Part shown: in pieces, positions 40,471 to 48,995 of the stretch
Layout of the letters: every line of letters starts with the position of its first letter
Position numbering within the stretch: the stretch's first letter is position 1
Assembly (NCBI RefSeq): GCF_015752315.1
Contig: NZ_JADOVJ010000001.1
Span: forward strand, 3,154,501 to 3,218,500
Source: Nocardioides luteus
Lineage (GTDB): Bacteria; Actinomycetota; Actinomycetes; Propionibacteriales; Nocardioidaceae
Length of the DNA stretch: 64,000 nucleotides
Direction: 5' to 3'
Made by a program: the position numbers and the translations under genes
The notes under the pieces: generated by a model
The model's input: only the letters and a program-made list of their open reading frames with translations
Database searches by the model: none
Told to the model about the DNA's origin: nothing

Positions 40471-41730
40471 TCAGCAGGTCGTCACCACGTCGAAGCGGCC
40501 GCCCGCCGACTCCTGGAGGGTCGTCACGGTGGCGTCGCCCTGGCCCATGTAGTCCTCCGAGACATCGGCGTAGTACGGGTTGTAGGGGTTGGTCCCGTAG
40601 GAGTGCGCCCGCCCGGCGGCCTGGTGCTGGGCGTTGGTCGCCGAGCCGCAGTAGAGGCCGGGCTCGGTCGGCGGGTCGGTGGGCTCCTCCGTGGGCGGGT
40701 CCGTCGGCTCGGTGCTCCGATCGACGCGGCGGTTGTTGTCGAAGAAGAAGTCCGTGACGTACGCCGGGTAGTCGATCGAGTTCGTCGTGATGTAGGAGCC
40801 ACCGGGGCCACCGCCGGCCGGCCAGTTGTGGCCCATCCCGGTGTTCTGGATCAGCGATACCCGCGGGCCGCTGCCGTCCGACCACAGCGTCCCGGAACCG
40901 GCGGTGTTGTTGCCGGCCAGCCCCGACAGCGAGAACGAGGACTGCGAGGAGGCACCGTAGATCCCGGCCATGACCTGCGCGTTCAGGGTGTTGTAGCCGG
41001 GCGCGACGGTCGTGTCGTTGGAGCCGTAGATCACCGAGGTGACCTGGCTGCCGAAACCCGACGAGGCCGAGCCGGCGAAGGTCCGGCAGGTGTTGGTGAC
41101 CTGCGACTGGGTGACCGCCACGGACCCGATCTGCCCCGAGGTCGTCCCGACCGACGGCCCGGCGTTGATCCCGATCCCGGCGAAGACGTCGGGCGCGAGG
41201 CACCCCATCACCATCGTCTCGCCGCCGCCGGAGGACAGCCCGGAGAGGTAGACCTGGTCGGGGTCGATGTCGAGCGCCGGATCCGCGAGCAGGTCGCTGA
41301 CCAGCTGGAGGAGGTTGTCGTCGTGCCGGCTCGGCGAGGTCCGGGAGTGGTTGCTGTCGTAGTAGTCCCAGCAGCCGAGGATGACGCCGCCGTTCGGCGC
41401 CGCGGGGACCGCGACGACCATGCCGCGGGCGTCGGCGGTCGCGGTCCAGTTGCCGCCGTCGCGCAGGTTGGCCGATGTCTGGACGCAGCCGTGCAGATTG
41501 ACCATGAGCGCACGCCCGGTGCCGAGCGTCGGAGAGGTGCTGGGGACGTACAGCTGGGTGGTCATCCCTCCCGCGGTCCGGGCCGTCCACGTGCCGGCGG
41601 CCGCCGCAGGCTCTGCGGAGGGCGCGACCGCGATCGCCGTACCGCCGGTGAGCACCAGCCCGAGGCCCGCGAGCGCCGCACCGATCCGTCGTTGCCGGAA
41701 CCTGGGTGAGATCCGTGACCCGAGACGCAT
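40471..41730 (-). CDS. Secreted PHB depolymerase-family esterase
   Basis: A 419-residue alpha/beta hydrolase of the extracellular PHB depolymerase/feruloyl esterase class. A twin-Arg-containing signal region (RFRQRRIGAAL) and hydrophobic stretch span residues 14-36. The oxyanion segment is VNLHGCVQT, the lipase box GLSSGGG places the nucleophile at Ser166, and GMGHNWPAG holds the catalytic His. A Pro/Thr/Glu linker (about 344-362) leads to a C-terminal Cys-paired extension from 365 (LYCGSATNAQHQAAG), a binding-domain-like region. The substrate may be polyhydroxybutyrate or another ester polymer. Confidence 0.82.
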   Translation of the reverse strand: MRLGSRISPRFRQRRIGAALAGLGLVLTGGTAIAVAPSAEPAAAAGTWTARTAGGMTTQLYVPSTSPTLGTGRALMVNLHGCVQTSANLRDGGNWTATADARGMVVAVPAAPNGGVILGCWDYYDSNHSRTSPSRHDDNLLQLVSDLLADPALDIDPDQVYLSGLSSGGGETMVMGCLAPDVFAGIGINAGPSVGTTSGQIGSVAVTQSQVTNTCRTFAGSASSGFGSQVTSVIYGSNDTTVAPGYNTLNAQVMAGIYGASSQSSFSLSGLAGNNTAGSGTLWSDGSGPRVSLIQNTGMGHNWPAGGGPGGSYITTNSIDYPAYVTDFFFDNNRRVDRSTEPTDPPTEEPTDPPTEPGLYCGSATNAQHQAAGRAHSYGTNPYNPYYADVSEDYMGQGDATVTTLQESAGGRFDVVTTC

Positions 41731-41861
41731 GACCGATCCTCCTGAGCGAGACCCGCCCGCCGCTTACCGGCGGGCAGATCGACGGTAGATGTGACGCTCG
41801 CCACAGGTCTATGTCGACCGGAACCACATTCCGCCGCCCGGATGTATCGATCCGGCGCCGG

Positions 41862-42485
41862 TCAGCGGTAGAGCTCCTCGTCGATGCTCGCCAACCGCGA
41901 CGGATGCACCCGCTCCCCCAGCCCGTAGAACTGCTGGAAGCTCATCACCAGCGGCCGCCACCGATCCGGGTCGATCCGGTTGGGATGACCCTCGAGGCGT
42001 ACGTCAGGCATGACCCGCACCGCCGTCACCGCCACCTCCACGGCGAGCAGCTTCGGCTCCCCGAGCTCGTGGATCGCCGAGATCGTCCCCTCGATGTGCA
42101 CCGGGCACTCGGCGACCGACGTCGGCAGCACCGTGTCCGATCCGTACGCCGTCAACCCGGCGTGCCCGTACTTGTCGGCCACGTGCACGTACCCACGCTC
42201 CGCCTTCGCCGCCGACATCGCCGCACTGCCCGTCGTCAGCGCCAGCCGGTCCACCTGGGTCACCAGGTCGACGCTGGGAAGATTGAGGACGATCTCGGGC
42301 CGCTCCCTCAGGTTGCGCGCCGTCTGCGACGAGGCCCCCATCCCGAGGACCGCCGTACGTCCCAGCCAGAACACCGACGACATCGGCATCAGGTTCGTGC
42401 TGCCGTCCTCGTTGAGCGTCGAAAGCACCACCACCGGCGTCCCGAAGTAGAGGATGGCCGGATCGATGTCCACATGCGTGCTCAT
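41862..42485 (-). CDS. Flavin reductase-like FMN-binding protein
   Basis: A 207-residue split-barrel protein of the flavin reductase family. Typical segments are TPVVVLSTLNEDGSTNLMPMSSVFWLGRT and QTARNLRERPEIVLNLPS, which bind FMN, and KAERGYVHVADKYGHAG. It probably reduces or binds flavin; a partner oxygenase is not adjacent. The ATG at 42485 is preceded by CTAGGTTCTGGGC. It stands alone. Confidence 0.75.
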   Translation of the reverse strand: MSTHVDIDPAILYFGTPVVVLSTLNEDGSTNLMPMSSVFWLGRTAVLGMGASSQTARNLRERPEIVLNLPSVDLVTQVDRLALTTGSAAMSAAKAERGYVHVADKYGHAGLTAYGSDTVLPTSVAECPVHIEGTISAIHELGEPKLLAVEVAVTAVRVMPDVRLEGHPNRIDPDRWRPLVMSFQQFYGLGERVHPSRLASIDEELYR

Positions 42486-42540
42486 GCCCAGAACCTAGGG
42501 CGAGCCACCGGACACTTCCGGCGGGTATCCGACGGAGCAC

Positions 42541-43815
42541 TCAGGGGCGGCGGGTGAAGCGGATGGTGCCGTCCGGCAACCGTTCATGAACATAGGCGGG
42601 GTTGTGGGCCAGGCGGTGGTGATGTGGGCACAGGAGGGCGCCGTCCTTGAGATTCGTCGTGCCGCCGGTGGCCCAGGGGTCGAGGTGGTGGGCGTCGCAC
42701 CATTCGGGTGGCATGTCACAGCCATCTGCTTGGCAGCACTTGTGCTGTAGGCGTAGCGCTTTGCGTTGGATGGGCTGGAAGAGCCTGCTGGCCCGTCCGA
42801 CGTCGAGGATCTCGCCGTCTCCGCCCAGCACCCAGGGGATGATGGTGGCGTTGCATGCCATCTTGCGGGCCTCCGCCGCACTGATGGTGGCGCCGTTGGT
42901 CTCGTCGTAGCCCAGGGTCGCGATCCCGAGGTCTTTGCGGAGCTCCTCGAGGGAGATCACCACGTTGATGGTGGTCGCGTCACCACCGTGCCGGGGTAGG
43001 GCGGCCGGGTCGACGGTCTCCAAGAGCCGGGCGAAGCCTTGGCCCATCAACCGTCCCCACGGGGGCAACGGAGCACCTTTGTCGAGGAGTTGTTGTTTGC
43101 GGGGCTGGGCGTAGGCCTCGACCAGCCGTTTGAACCGCATCCCGACCGAGGTCGGCAGAACACCGTCGAACCCGATGGTGCCGTCGTGGTTGTCCCAGAT
43201 CCGGAGCGCGGTCTTCTGCTGGGCGCGTTCTTCCTCGGCCAACAGTGCTTTGGCTTCGGCGTCCTCGAACCTGGCCGGGTCGATCTCGGCCAGGATGCGC
43301 TTGCCTACGATGCGGAGCTCGTTGGCGGTCAGCCGGGTGGCGTAGTCGACCAGCAGCTTCTCGGCCAACGCAACGTCTTCGGTGCTGGCGACCGGATCTG
43401 CCTCGATCGCGTCGAGGGCTTTCGTGATCACCCGGGCCTTGTCCTGGGACACCTCACCAGCAGCGAGACCGGCCGCGACACGCTCGTACTTCGCGACGCC
43501 AGCAGCGAGTTTCACCTGGGCCCGCGCGACGGCCTTGTCGACCAACAGCTCGGTCCGCAACCACCCCGACGCGTCCTTGGCGCCGGTCTCTTCGGCAATG
43601 TCGCCGGCAGAAGCGAGGACCCGCAGCTTCACCGCGGCCTGCTGGGCCTGGAGCTTCTCGAGTCGTTCGAGCAGGTCCTTCTTCTGCCCGGTCCGCCAAT
43701 AGACAGGGTCGCTGGACAGCAGCTCTCGAAGGGAGGATTCGATGGTGCTCAGGGCGGCGTCGATCGCGTCACCGGGGTTGGTACCCCAGTGGTCGATCTC
43801 GCGGCCGAGACTCAT
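42541..43815 (-). CDS. DUF222-HNH endonuclease-like protein
   Basis: A 424-residue protein with an N-terminal DUF222 domain (about residues 20-300) and a C-terminal HNH nuclease domain, MPPEWCDAHHLDPWATGGTTNLKDGALLCPHHH, with both CxxH-like metal contacts and the catalytic His pair. These multi-copy actinobacterial proteins (REP13E12-like in mycobacteria) are thought to be linked to repeats or mobility, with no proven function. The ATG at 43815 has GGGAGGG upstream. A block of tandem repeats lies just beyond its 5' end (43.9-44.6 kb). Confidence 0.83.
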   Translation of the reverse strand: MSLGREIDHWGTNPGDAIDAALSTIESSLRELLSSDPVYWRTGQKKDLLERLEKLQAQQAAVKLRVLASAGDIAEETGAKDASGWLRTELLVDKAVARAQVKLAAGVAKYERVAAGLAAGEVSQDKARVITKALDAIEADPVASTEDVALAEKLLVDYATRLTANELRIVGKRILAEIDPARFEDAEAKALLAEEERAQQKTALRIWDNHDGTIGFDGVLPTSVGMRFKRLVEAYAQPRKQQLLDKGAPLPPWGRLMGQGFARLLETVDPAALPRHGGDATTINVVISLEELRKDLGIATLGYDETNGATISAAEARKMACNATIIPWVLGGDGEILDVGRASRLFQPIQRKALRLQHKCCQADGCDMPPEWCDAHHLDPWATGGTTNLKDGALLCPHHHRLAHNPAYVHERLPDGTIRFTRRP

Positions 43816-44569
43816 CGCGTCCCTCCCTTCAGAGGTGTGCTGTGATAGGTCTGATTCTACTCGCAAAGCACCCACGGGGCCACCTATTTATCCAGGTCAG
43901 ACTGCTTTTTCGCGGTCAGCGAACGGCCTCGTTCCTGTGGATGATAAGTGGCCCGAAGGGCCACCATCCCTCCCCCAAGCAGTCCGATCCCGTACAAGAA
44001 TCTCGCTGCGCCACACCCGGGCCGCCACCCCGATAGCCAGCCAAATCTTTTCTCGATCTGGTCCGGAGTCCAGGACCGCCGAAGGCGGCCGGCGAAGCCG
44101 GCGCCCGCAGGGCGTCCTTGACGCCGGACCAGATCGAGAAGACCCTCAAGAACGGGTTGGCGGCCCACACCAACCACGAAGAACGGTTACGCACAGGGTG
44201 GTCTCGACAAGCTCGACCACCGGGGCATCACTGGTCCGTGACACACCATGTCGCGCGGCCGGCGAAGCCGGCGGCCGAAGGCCGTCCTTTACTCCGGGGC
44301 CCGGCGAGAAGACCCTCAGAAAAGGGTCGGCGGCCCACCCCAACCACGAAGAAACGATCACGCACGCGTGGTCTCGACAAGCTCGACCACCGGGGCATCA
44401 CTGGTCCGTGACACACCATGTCGCGCGCCCGGCGAAGCCGGCGCCCGAAGGCCGTCCTTGACGCCGGAGCAGATCGAGAAGACCCTCAAGAACGGGTCGG
44501 CGGCCCAGACCAGCACCAAGGAACGGTTACGCACACGGTGGTATCGACAAGCTCGACCACCGAGACAAG
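43816..44569. other. Gene-free stretch with repeats, between two divergent-to-tandem genes
   Basis: No credible gene. The region holds a short hairpin (GTGGCCC-GAA-GGGCCAC, 43948-43964), a 16-bp inverted repeat (44051-44066 / 44124-44139), two small GAA-loop hairpins at 44077-44102, and the 170-bp tandem repeat array (44091 to about 44570). Short open frames here shift between repeat copies and have no ribosome sites. Confidence 0.7.
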
Positions 44570-44570
44570 T
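44091..44570. repeat. Tandem 170-bp repeat, about 2.8 copies
   Basis: Unit starts are marked by GGCGAAGCCGGC at 44091, 44261 and 44431, an exact 170-base period. Each copy then has AGAAGACCCTCA, CGGCGGCCCA and a TGGTCTCGACAAGCTCGACCACC palindrome; the third copy has TGGTATCGACA instead and ends soon after. About 57 bases are identical between the ends of copies 1 and 2. Since 170 is not a multiple of 3, the array is not a coding repeat. The palindrome is the same dispersed element seen at 4035-4174. Confidence 0.85.
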
Positions 44571-45556
44571 CACTCGCCGCGCGCCCCACAACCAACAGCA
44601 CCCGCAACCTCAGCGACCATCGCCCGAACGTCCCCCAGAGACAAAGGCCGCGACGAAACCCCAGCAGCCCCGACCGTGGCGACCATGCCACCACCAACCA
44701 CATCCGGCCCCAGATCACACGCCCAGAAGCCCCGCGCAGCACGCCCGCCACCATCGACGTACGCCCGCCCACCGGCCACCGCGAACGACTCCTTCACCGC
44801 GCCGATCCGCCGGTGCTCGACCTCCCAGTCGTCCTGTTCGACCGACGCCGCCGCCACGACGCTGCCGACCTCCCCGCCGACGCTGTCACTGACGACGGCA
44901 CAGGACCAGCTTCCCCGATCCCCGAGAGGCAGCGGTTCGGGATCGGAGCCCCTGAACAAGTCGGTGCCGAGCACCGACGCGACACGCCCGGTGCTCATCC
45001 CGCAGGCGGTCGGCTCGGCGTACGCCTCGAAGGGTCCGTCGAGAGGATCGGCGTCGCAGCCGGCGGCGTACTCGGCAGCCGCCCTGAGCACCTTGCCGAA
45101 CGCCTTCGCGGATCCTTCGATCTCGGAGGAGGACCAGACGGAGACCGCCGGTAGCCCCGGCCAGTATCGCGAGCACACCCACCTGCCCTCGAAATTGTCG
45201 TCGGTGCGCTCGAAGCCGGCGAGCCCGCCGTTGAAGCTCATCCGGTGAGCGCTCGACTCCACCGTCCGGAGCCGCCTCGGCCAGGTCTCCGCATCATCGG
45301 CGAGCAGCGTGAACTCGAGCTCGCCGTCGTCAGAGCCTTCTCCGCCGACGACGGCCGAGCAGCGCCTCCCGAAGCCATACCTCTCCACGAATCTGTCCGT
45401 GTCGAGCAGGTCCTCGACGAGGTCGGTCCGTACGCCGCAGACCGTCGCCTTCTCATAGTGCGGCGTCAGTCCGCTGCGCCACTTCCAGACGCCACCACCG
45501 ACCATCAGCAGCACAATCACGACGCCGACAACGACAACGACAACACGAGAGTTCAC
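44570..45556 (-). CDS. Hypothetical single-pass membrane protein
   Basis: A 328-residue protein with one N-terminal transmembrane helix (about residues 4-25, very Val-rich) and a large outer part with paired cysteines (CGVRTDLV, RRCSAVV, WVCSRYW, AAGCDADP, TACGMSTG, WSCAVVS, WACDLGP). The outer part looks like two similar halves, each beginning with a C-G-x-x-T/S segment (TVCGVRTDLVEDLLDTD and TACGMSTGRVASVLGTD), followed by a conserved CAVV. No family recognised. A GTG start lies 35 bases after the macrodomain gene, so it could be the last member of that operon. Confidence 0.6.
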   Translation of the reverse strand: MNSRVVVVVVGVVIVLLMVGGGVWKWRSGLTPHYEKATVCGVRTDLVEDLLDTDRFVERYGFGRRCSAVVGGEGSDDGELEFTLLADDAETWPRRLRTVESSAHRMSFNGGLAGFERTDDNFEGRWVCSRYWPGLPAVSVWSSSEIEGSAKAFGKVLRAAAEYAAGCDADPLDGPFEAYAEPTACGMSTGRVASVLGTDLFRGSDPEPLPLGDRGSWSCAVVSDSVGGEVGSVVAAASVEQDDWEVEHRRIGAVKESFAVAGGRAYVDGGGRAARGFWACDLGPDVVGGGMVATVGAAGVSSRPLSLGDVRAMVAEVAGAVGCGARGE

Positions 45557-45591
45557 AACATCCCCTTAGGTCCCGAGACAAGGGCATGATC

Positions 45592-46524
45592 TCACCGCTC
45601 GGTGTCGTACCAGGTACGCAGCCGCGCGACGATCGCGTCGAGGGAGCCGTCCTGGAGGGCACGTCCGAAGACGCCGTCGCTGAACCGCTCGCCGCGGCTG
45701 TAGACGGTCGCCAGGCGGGCGGCGTCAGCGGCGGGCAGGTCGGCGAGACGGGCGGGGTCGGAGAGGAGCGGGTTGCCGCTCATCCACTTCATCCAGTCGA
45801 TGTTGGCGCCTGGCAGCGAGACATAGAGCTGTCGGACCCGGTCGCTGTAGACGGGGTACGGCGCCTGGGTCGCGCCGCTCTCCATCTTCTGGCCGCCTCC
45901 CCACGTCCAGTCGCGGTCCTCGGCCGTCAGCCCGTCGGCCGCTTCGAACGTCTCCCGCCACATCTTCTCCGGCATGCTCCGCAGCTCGGCCTCGACCTCG
46001 GCGTCCGAGGGATCGAGAGCCGCGTGGGCGCGGTCGAAGGCGTCGTACGCCTTCTGGTCGAAGAGCACCAGGCGCGCCTCCTCGACGGAGGTCGGCGTCC
46101 GGGCGAGGGTCCACAGCGAGACGTACGCAGCCTCCTCGAGCGGGTAGCGGTAGACGCCGGTCGAGATCGCCGGGAACGCCACCGTGCGCGCCCCGAGCTC
46201 GTCGGCGACCCGGAGCGACTCACGGAAGCACGAGGCCAGCAGGCCGGTGTTGTCCTGGGCGTCGCCGAACACGGGGCCGACCGTGTGGATCACCCACCGT
46301 GCGGGCAGGTTCCCCGCCGTCGTCGCGACCGCCTGCCCGACCGGGAGACCACCGCCGAGGTGACCCGCCCGCAGCCGCCGGCACTCCTCGAGGATCGTCG
46401 GGCCGCCGCGCCGGTGAATCGCCCCGTCCACCCCTCCGCCGCCCAAGAGCGAGGAGTTGGCGGCGTTCACGACCGCATCGACGTGCTGCTCGGTGATGTC
46501 CCCGCGTACGACCGTGATCCTCAC
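45592..46524 (-). CDS. Macrodomain protein with C-terminal DUF6508-like domain
   Basis: A 310-residue protein. Residues 1 to about 165 are a macrodomain of the O-acetyl-ADP-ribose deacetylase type: GDITEQHVDAVVNAANSSLLGGGGVDGAIHRRGG with the ribose-contacting Asn and Asp, then FPAISTGVYRYPLEEAA. The C-terminal part (about 245-310) looks like DUF6508, seen mainly in standalone or fused actinobacterial proteins. It binds or hydrolyses ADP-ribose derivatives. The GTG at 46524 overlaps the stop of the upstream synthetase fusion by 4 bases, so it is translated with the iron operon. Confidence 0.82.
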   Translation of the reverse strand: MRITVVRGDITEQHVDAVVNAANSSLLGGGGVDGAIHRRGGPTILEECRRLRAGHLGGGLPVGQAVATTAGNLPARWVIHTVGPVFGDAQDNTGLLASCFRESLRVADELGARTVAFPAISTGVYRYPLEEAAYVSLWTLARTPTSVEEARLVLFDQKAYDAFDRAHAALDPSDAEVEAELRSMPEKMWRETFEAADGLTAEDRDWTWGGGQKMESGATQAPYPVYSDRVRQLYVSLPGANIDWMKWMSGNPLLSDPARLADLPAADAARLATVYSRGERFSDGVFGRALQDGSLDAIVARLRTWYDTER

Positions 46525-48995
46525 GCCGTCAATCTAGCGACCCTGGCGCGAGCGACCCATGCGGCCGGACCGAGTGCGACAGCCACCCCGGCGGCGAGGG
46601 AGGCGAGGACACCCAGCCACCCGAGGCCGGCGGCCTCGAGCCCCGGATAGACCTGCCAGTGGGTGAGGTAGATCCACAGCGACGAGGCGGCGAGCACGGC
46701 GGTCAGCCGCGCCAGCGGCCACGGCAGCAGCGCAGGCCAGGGGACCAGCAGGACGAGGATGCCGAGGGCGACCGTGGCCTCGCGGACCGGATCTCCGAAG
46801 AAGCCGTACGTCGCCACCACGACGAGCCCCGCGACGAGCACCCGCTGCCACGGTCGCTGGGCCTCGGCCGCCGCCCAGCCCAGCGCGACGCACCACAGGA
46901 CGCAGCCGATCGTGTAGCGCTCGGTCGCACCGGCCTCGAGACCGACCCACAGATACCGGACCGCGAGGGTCACGCCGACCACGCCGACAGCCGCCGAGAA
47001 CCGGTGACGCCGCTGCCACCGGTCGAGGACGGGCACCAGGAGCAGGAGGGCGAGCCCGGCGAACGACCAGGTGATGACCTCCAGGAACCAGAGCTGCCAG
47101 TCGCGGGTCCACTCGTCGCTGCCGAGCGCCTGGTTGAGCCCCAGCGCGGTCGGCCAGTGGTAGCGGTCGCTGACCAGGGCCACCGCGGCGACCCAGAGGC
47201 CGGCCGGGAGCGCGACCGCTGCCGCACCCCGGAGCAGCCGACGGGCGCGCAGCACCCGGGTCGGGGCGGTCAGCCCGAAGCGGGCGAGGTTGAAGCCGGC
47301 CACCGCGAGCAGGATGTGTGCGCCGCCGAGGAGCGTCCACACGTCGGCGTGGCTGCCGACGATGGCCACGATGGCCACCGCGCGCAGCAGCACCGGGATC
47401 TCGACGGGCCGCAGCCAGCGCCGCGGGCTCCGCGCGCTCGCGGCGAGCTCGGTGATGCTCCGGTGCTGCCAGCCGGTGGGCAGGGTGCCGAGCCGCTCGC
47501 CGAGCTGGGTCGCGATCTCGACGAAGGAGAGCGAGTCGCCGCCGAGCGAGACGAAGCTGTCGGCCACGGTCGCGTCGGGCCGCCCGAGCACCGCCGCATA
47601 GACCGTACGCAGCGCCTCGGCGTCCGCACCCGCCGCCAGCCCAGCGCCTGCCGGCCCGGCGTCCGGCGGCCCGGCCGCGTCGGCCATGCTCGCCCAGGCG
47701 TTGAGGGTGGCGTAGTCGACCTTCCCGTTCGGCGTACGCGGCATCTCGTCGATCCGGTGGACCTGGACGGCCGCGCGCGGCAGGGCCACGATGCCCCCGA
47801 CAAGTGCCGGCAACCCGGCGGCTGACCCAGGATCGGAGGTGAACAGGTGCAGGCGGCCGCCCGGCGCGACGACACGAGCGGCCCCGGGACCGAGCTCGGA
47901 CTCGATCCGGTCGAGGTCGAGACGCAGCCCGAGCACCTTGCCGAACCGGCTGCGCCGGCCGGTGATCTCCCACAGCCCGTCGTCGGCCTGCCGGCCGAGG
48001 TCGCCGGTGCGGAGCTCGGTGAGCTCGGGACCGCGAGCGAGGTCGCCGACGCTCTCGGCGTATCCCATCATCACGTTCGGCCCGGTGTAGACCAGCTCGC
48101 CGACGCCCTCCCCCACACCGTCGACGGGATCGAGTCGGAAGTGCCCGCCCGGGATCGGGATGCCGATCGCCTCGGGACGGCTGGCAGCCAGGTCCGGCGG
48201 GAGATAGGCCATCCGGGCGGTGGCTTCGGTCTGGCCGTACATCACGACCAGGTCCCAGCCACGAGACTCCCCAAGAGCCGCATAGCGACGGACCGTCTCG
48301 GGCGGCATCTTGCCGCCGGCCTGGGTGATGTAGCGCAGCGAGGGCAGCGAGCGCTCGGCGAAGCCCGAGGTGTCGAGCAGGTCGAAGGTGTAGGGCACCC
48401 CGGCGAACGAGGTGGCGCCGTTGCGGGCCGCGACGTCCCAGAAGCACTCGTCGGCGACGGAGAGGTCGGTGAGGATCACCGCGGCCCCGGCGCTGAGGTG
48501 GGAGTTGAGCACCGAGAGGCCGTAGCAGTAGTGCAGCGGCAGCGAGCTCATCGCCCGGTCGGCGGAGGTGAGCCCGAGGTAGGCCGCGATGCTGGCCGCG
48601 TTGGCGGCCAGGTTGCCCCGGGAAAGCCGGACCAGCTTCGGTGACCCGGTCGAGCCCGACGTCGACAGCAGCAGGGCGAGGTCGGGGTGGATCTCGGCCG
48701 TGCCGCCGAACGCGGCCTGATAGCGCGTCCGGAGCTCGCCGAGGTCGCTGCCCGGCGGCGTCAGCAGCACCGGCCGGCGAGCGGCGAGCGCGGCCAGATA
48801 GCCGATCACCGAGTCCAGGTCGTTGCCCGCCTCGAGCAGCACCACCCCGTGCGCGGGACCGTACGCAGCCACCCGGTCCGTCACCGCCTGCTCCAGCTCG
48901 GCATAGGTCAGCGTCGCCTCGGCGGTGATCACCGCCGGGTCCCCCGGCCGCCCGTTCAGGAGCAGATGGGCACCCGTCGCGATCGTCGAGCTCAT
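46521..48995 (-). CDS. Adenylation-carrier-acyltransferase-3 fusion protein
   Basis: An 824-residue three-part protein. Residues 1 to about 440 form an adenylate-forming (AMP-binding) domain with TSGSTGSPKLVRLSRG, VVMYGQTEATARM, the GDLGRQ hinge motif and the A10 Lys in PRTPNGKVDY. A carrier domain at about 455-525 has GGDSLSF with the phosphopantetheine Ser488. From about 530 the protein is a ten-helix acyltransferase-3 domain (LLRAVAIVAIVGSHAD near 530, GFNLARFGL, and SLWIYLTHWQVYP near 785). It could activate an acyl or amino acid, load it, and transfer it across the membrane, as in the Dlt system but on one chain. It overlaps the ABC ATPase by 4 bases and the macrodomain gene by 4 bases. 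The substrate is unknown. Confidence 0.8.
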   Translation of the reverse strand: MSSTIATGAHLLLNGRPGDPAVITAEATLTYAELEQAVTDRVAAYGPAHGVVLLEAGNDLDSVIGYLAALAARRPVLLTPPGSDLGELRTRYQAAFGGTAEIHPDLALLLSTSGSTGSPKLVRLSRGNLAANAASIAAYLGLTSADRAMSSLPLHYCYGLSVLNSHLSAGAAVILTDLSVADECFWDVAARNGATSFAGVPYTFDLLDTSGFAERSLPSLRYITQAGGKMPPETVRRYAALGESRGWDLVVMYGQTEATARMAYLPPDLAASRPEAIGIPIPGGHFRLDPVDGVGEGVGELVYTGPNVMMGYAESVGDLARGPELTELRTGDLGRQADDGLWEITGRRSRFGKVLGLRLDLDRIESELGPGAARVVAPGGRLHLFTSDPGSAAGLPALVGGIVALPRAAVQVHRIDEMPRTPNGKVDYATLNAWASMADAAGPPDAGPAGAGLAAGADAEALRTVYAAVLGRPDATVADSFVSLGGDSLSFVEIATQLGERLGTLPTGWQHRSITELAASARSPRRWLRPVEIPVLLRAVAIVAIVGSHADVWTLLGGAHILLAVAGFNLARFGLTAPTRVLRARRLLRGAAAVALPAGLWVAAVALVSDRYHWPTALGLNQALGSDEWTRDWQLWFLEVITWSFAGLALLLLVPVLDRWQRRHRFSAAVGVVGVTLAVRYLWVGLEAGATERYTIGCVLWCVALGWAAAEAQRPWQRVLVAGLVVVATYGFFGDPVREATVALGILVLLVPWPALLPWPLARLTAVLAASSLWIYLTHWQVYPGLEAAGLGWLGVLASLAAGVAVALGPAAWVARARVARLTA

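Noticed and set aside
42714..42740. TGTCACA in the DUF222-HNH gene as an ECF41 -35 element
   Set aside because: No GTC -10 follows at 16 bases and the site is inside a coding sequence.
44118..44411. Open frame of 97 codons within the tandem repeat
   Set aside because: The 170-base period shifts frame between copies, so the peptide is not repeated, and no ribosome site precedes it.
44091..44570. CRISPR array
   Set aside because: The repeat unit is 170 bp and contiguous, with no short repeats and variable spacers, and no cas genes are near.
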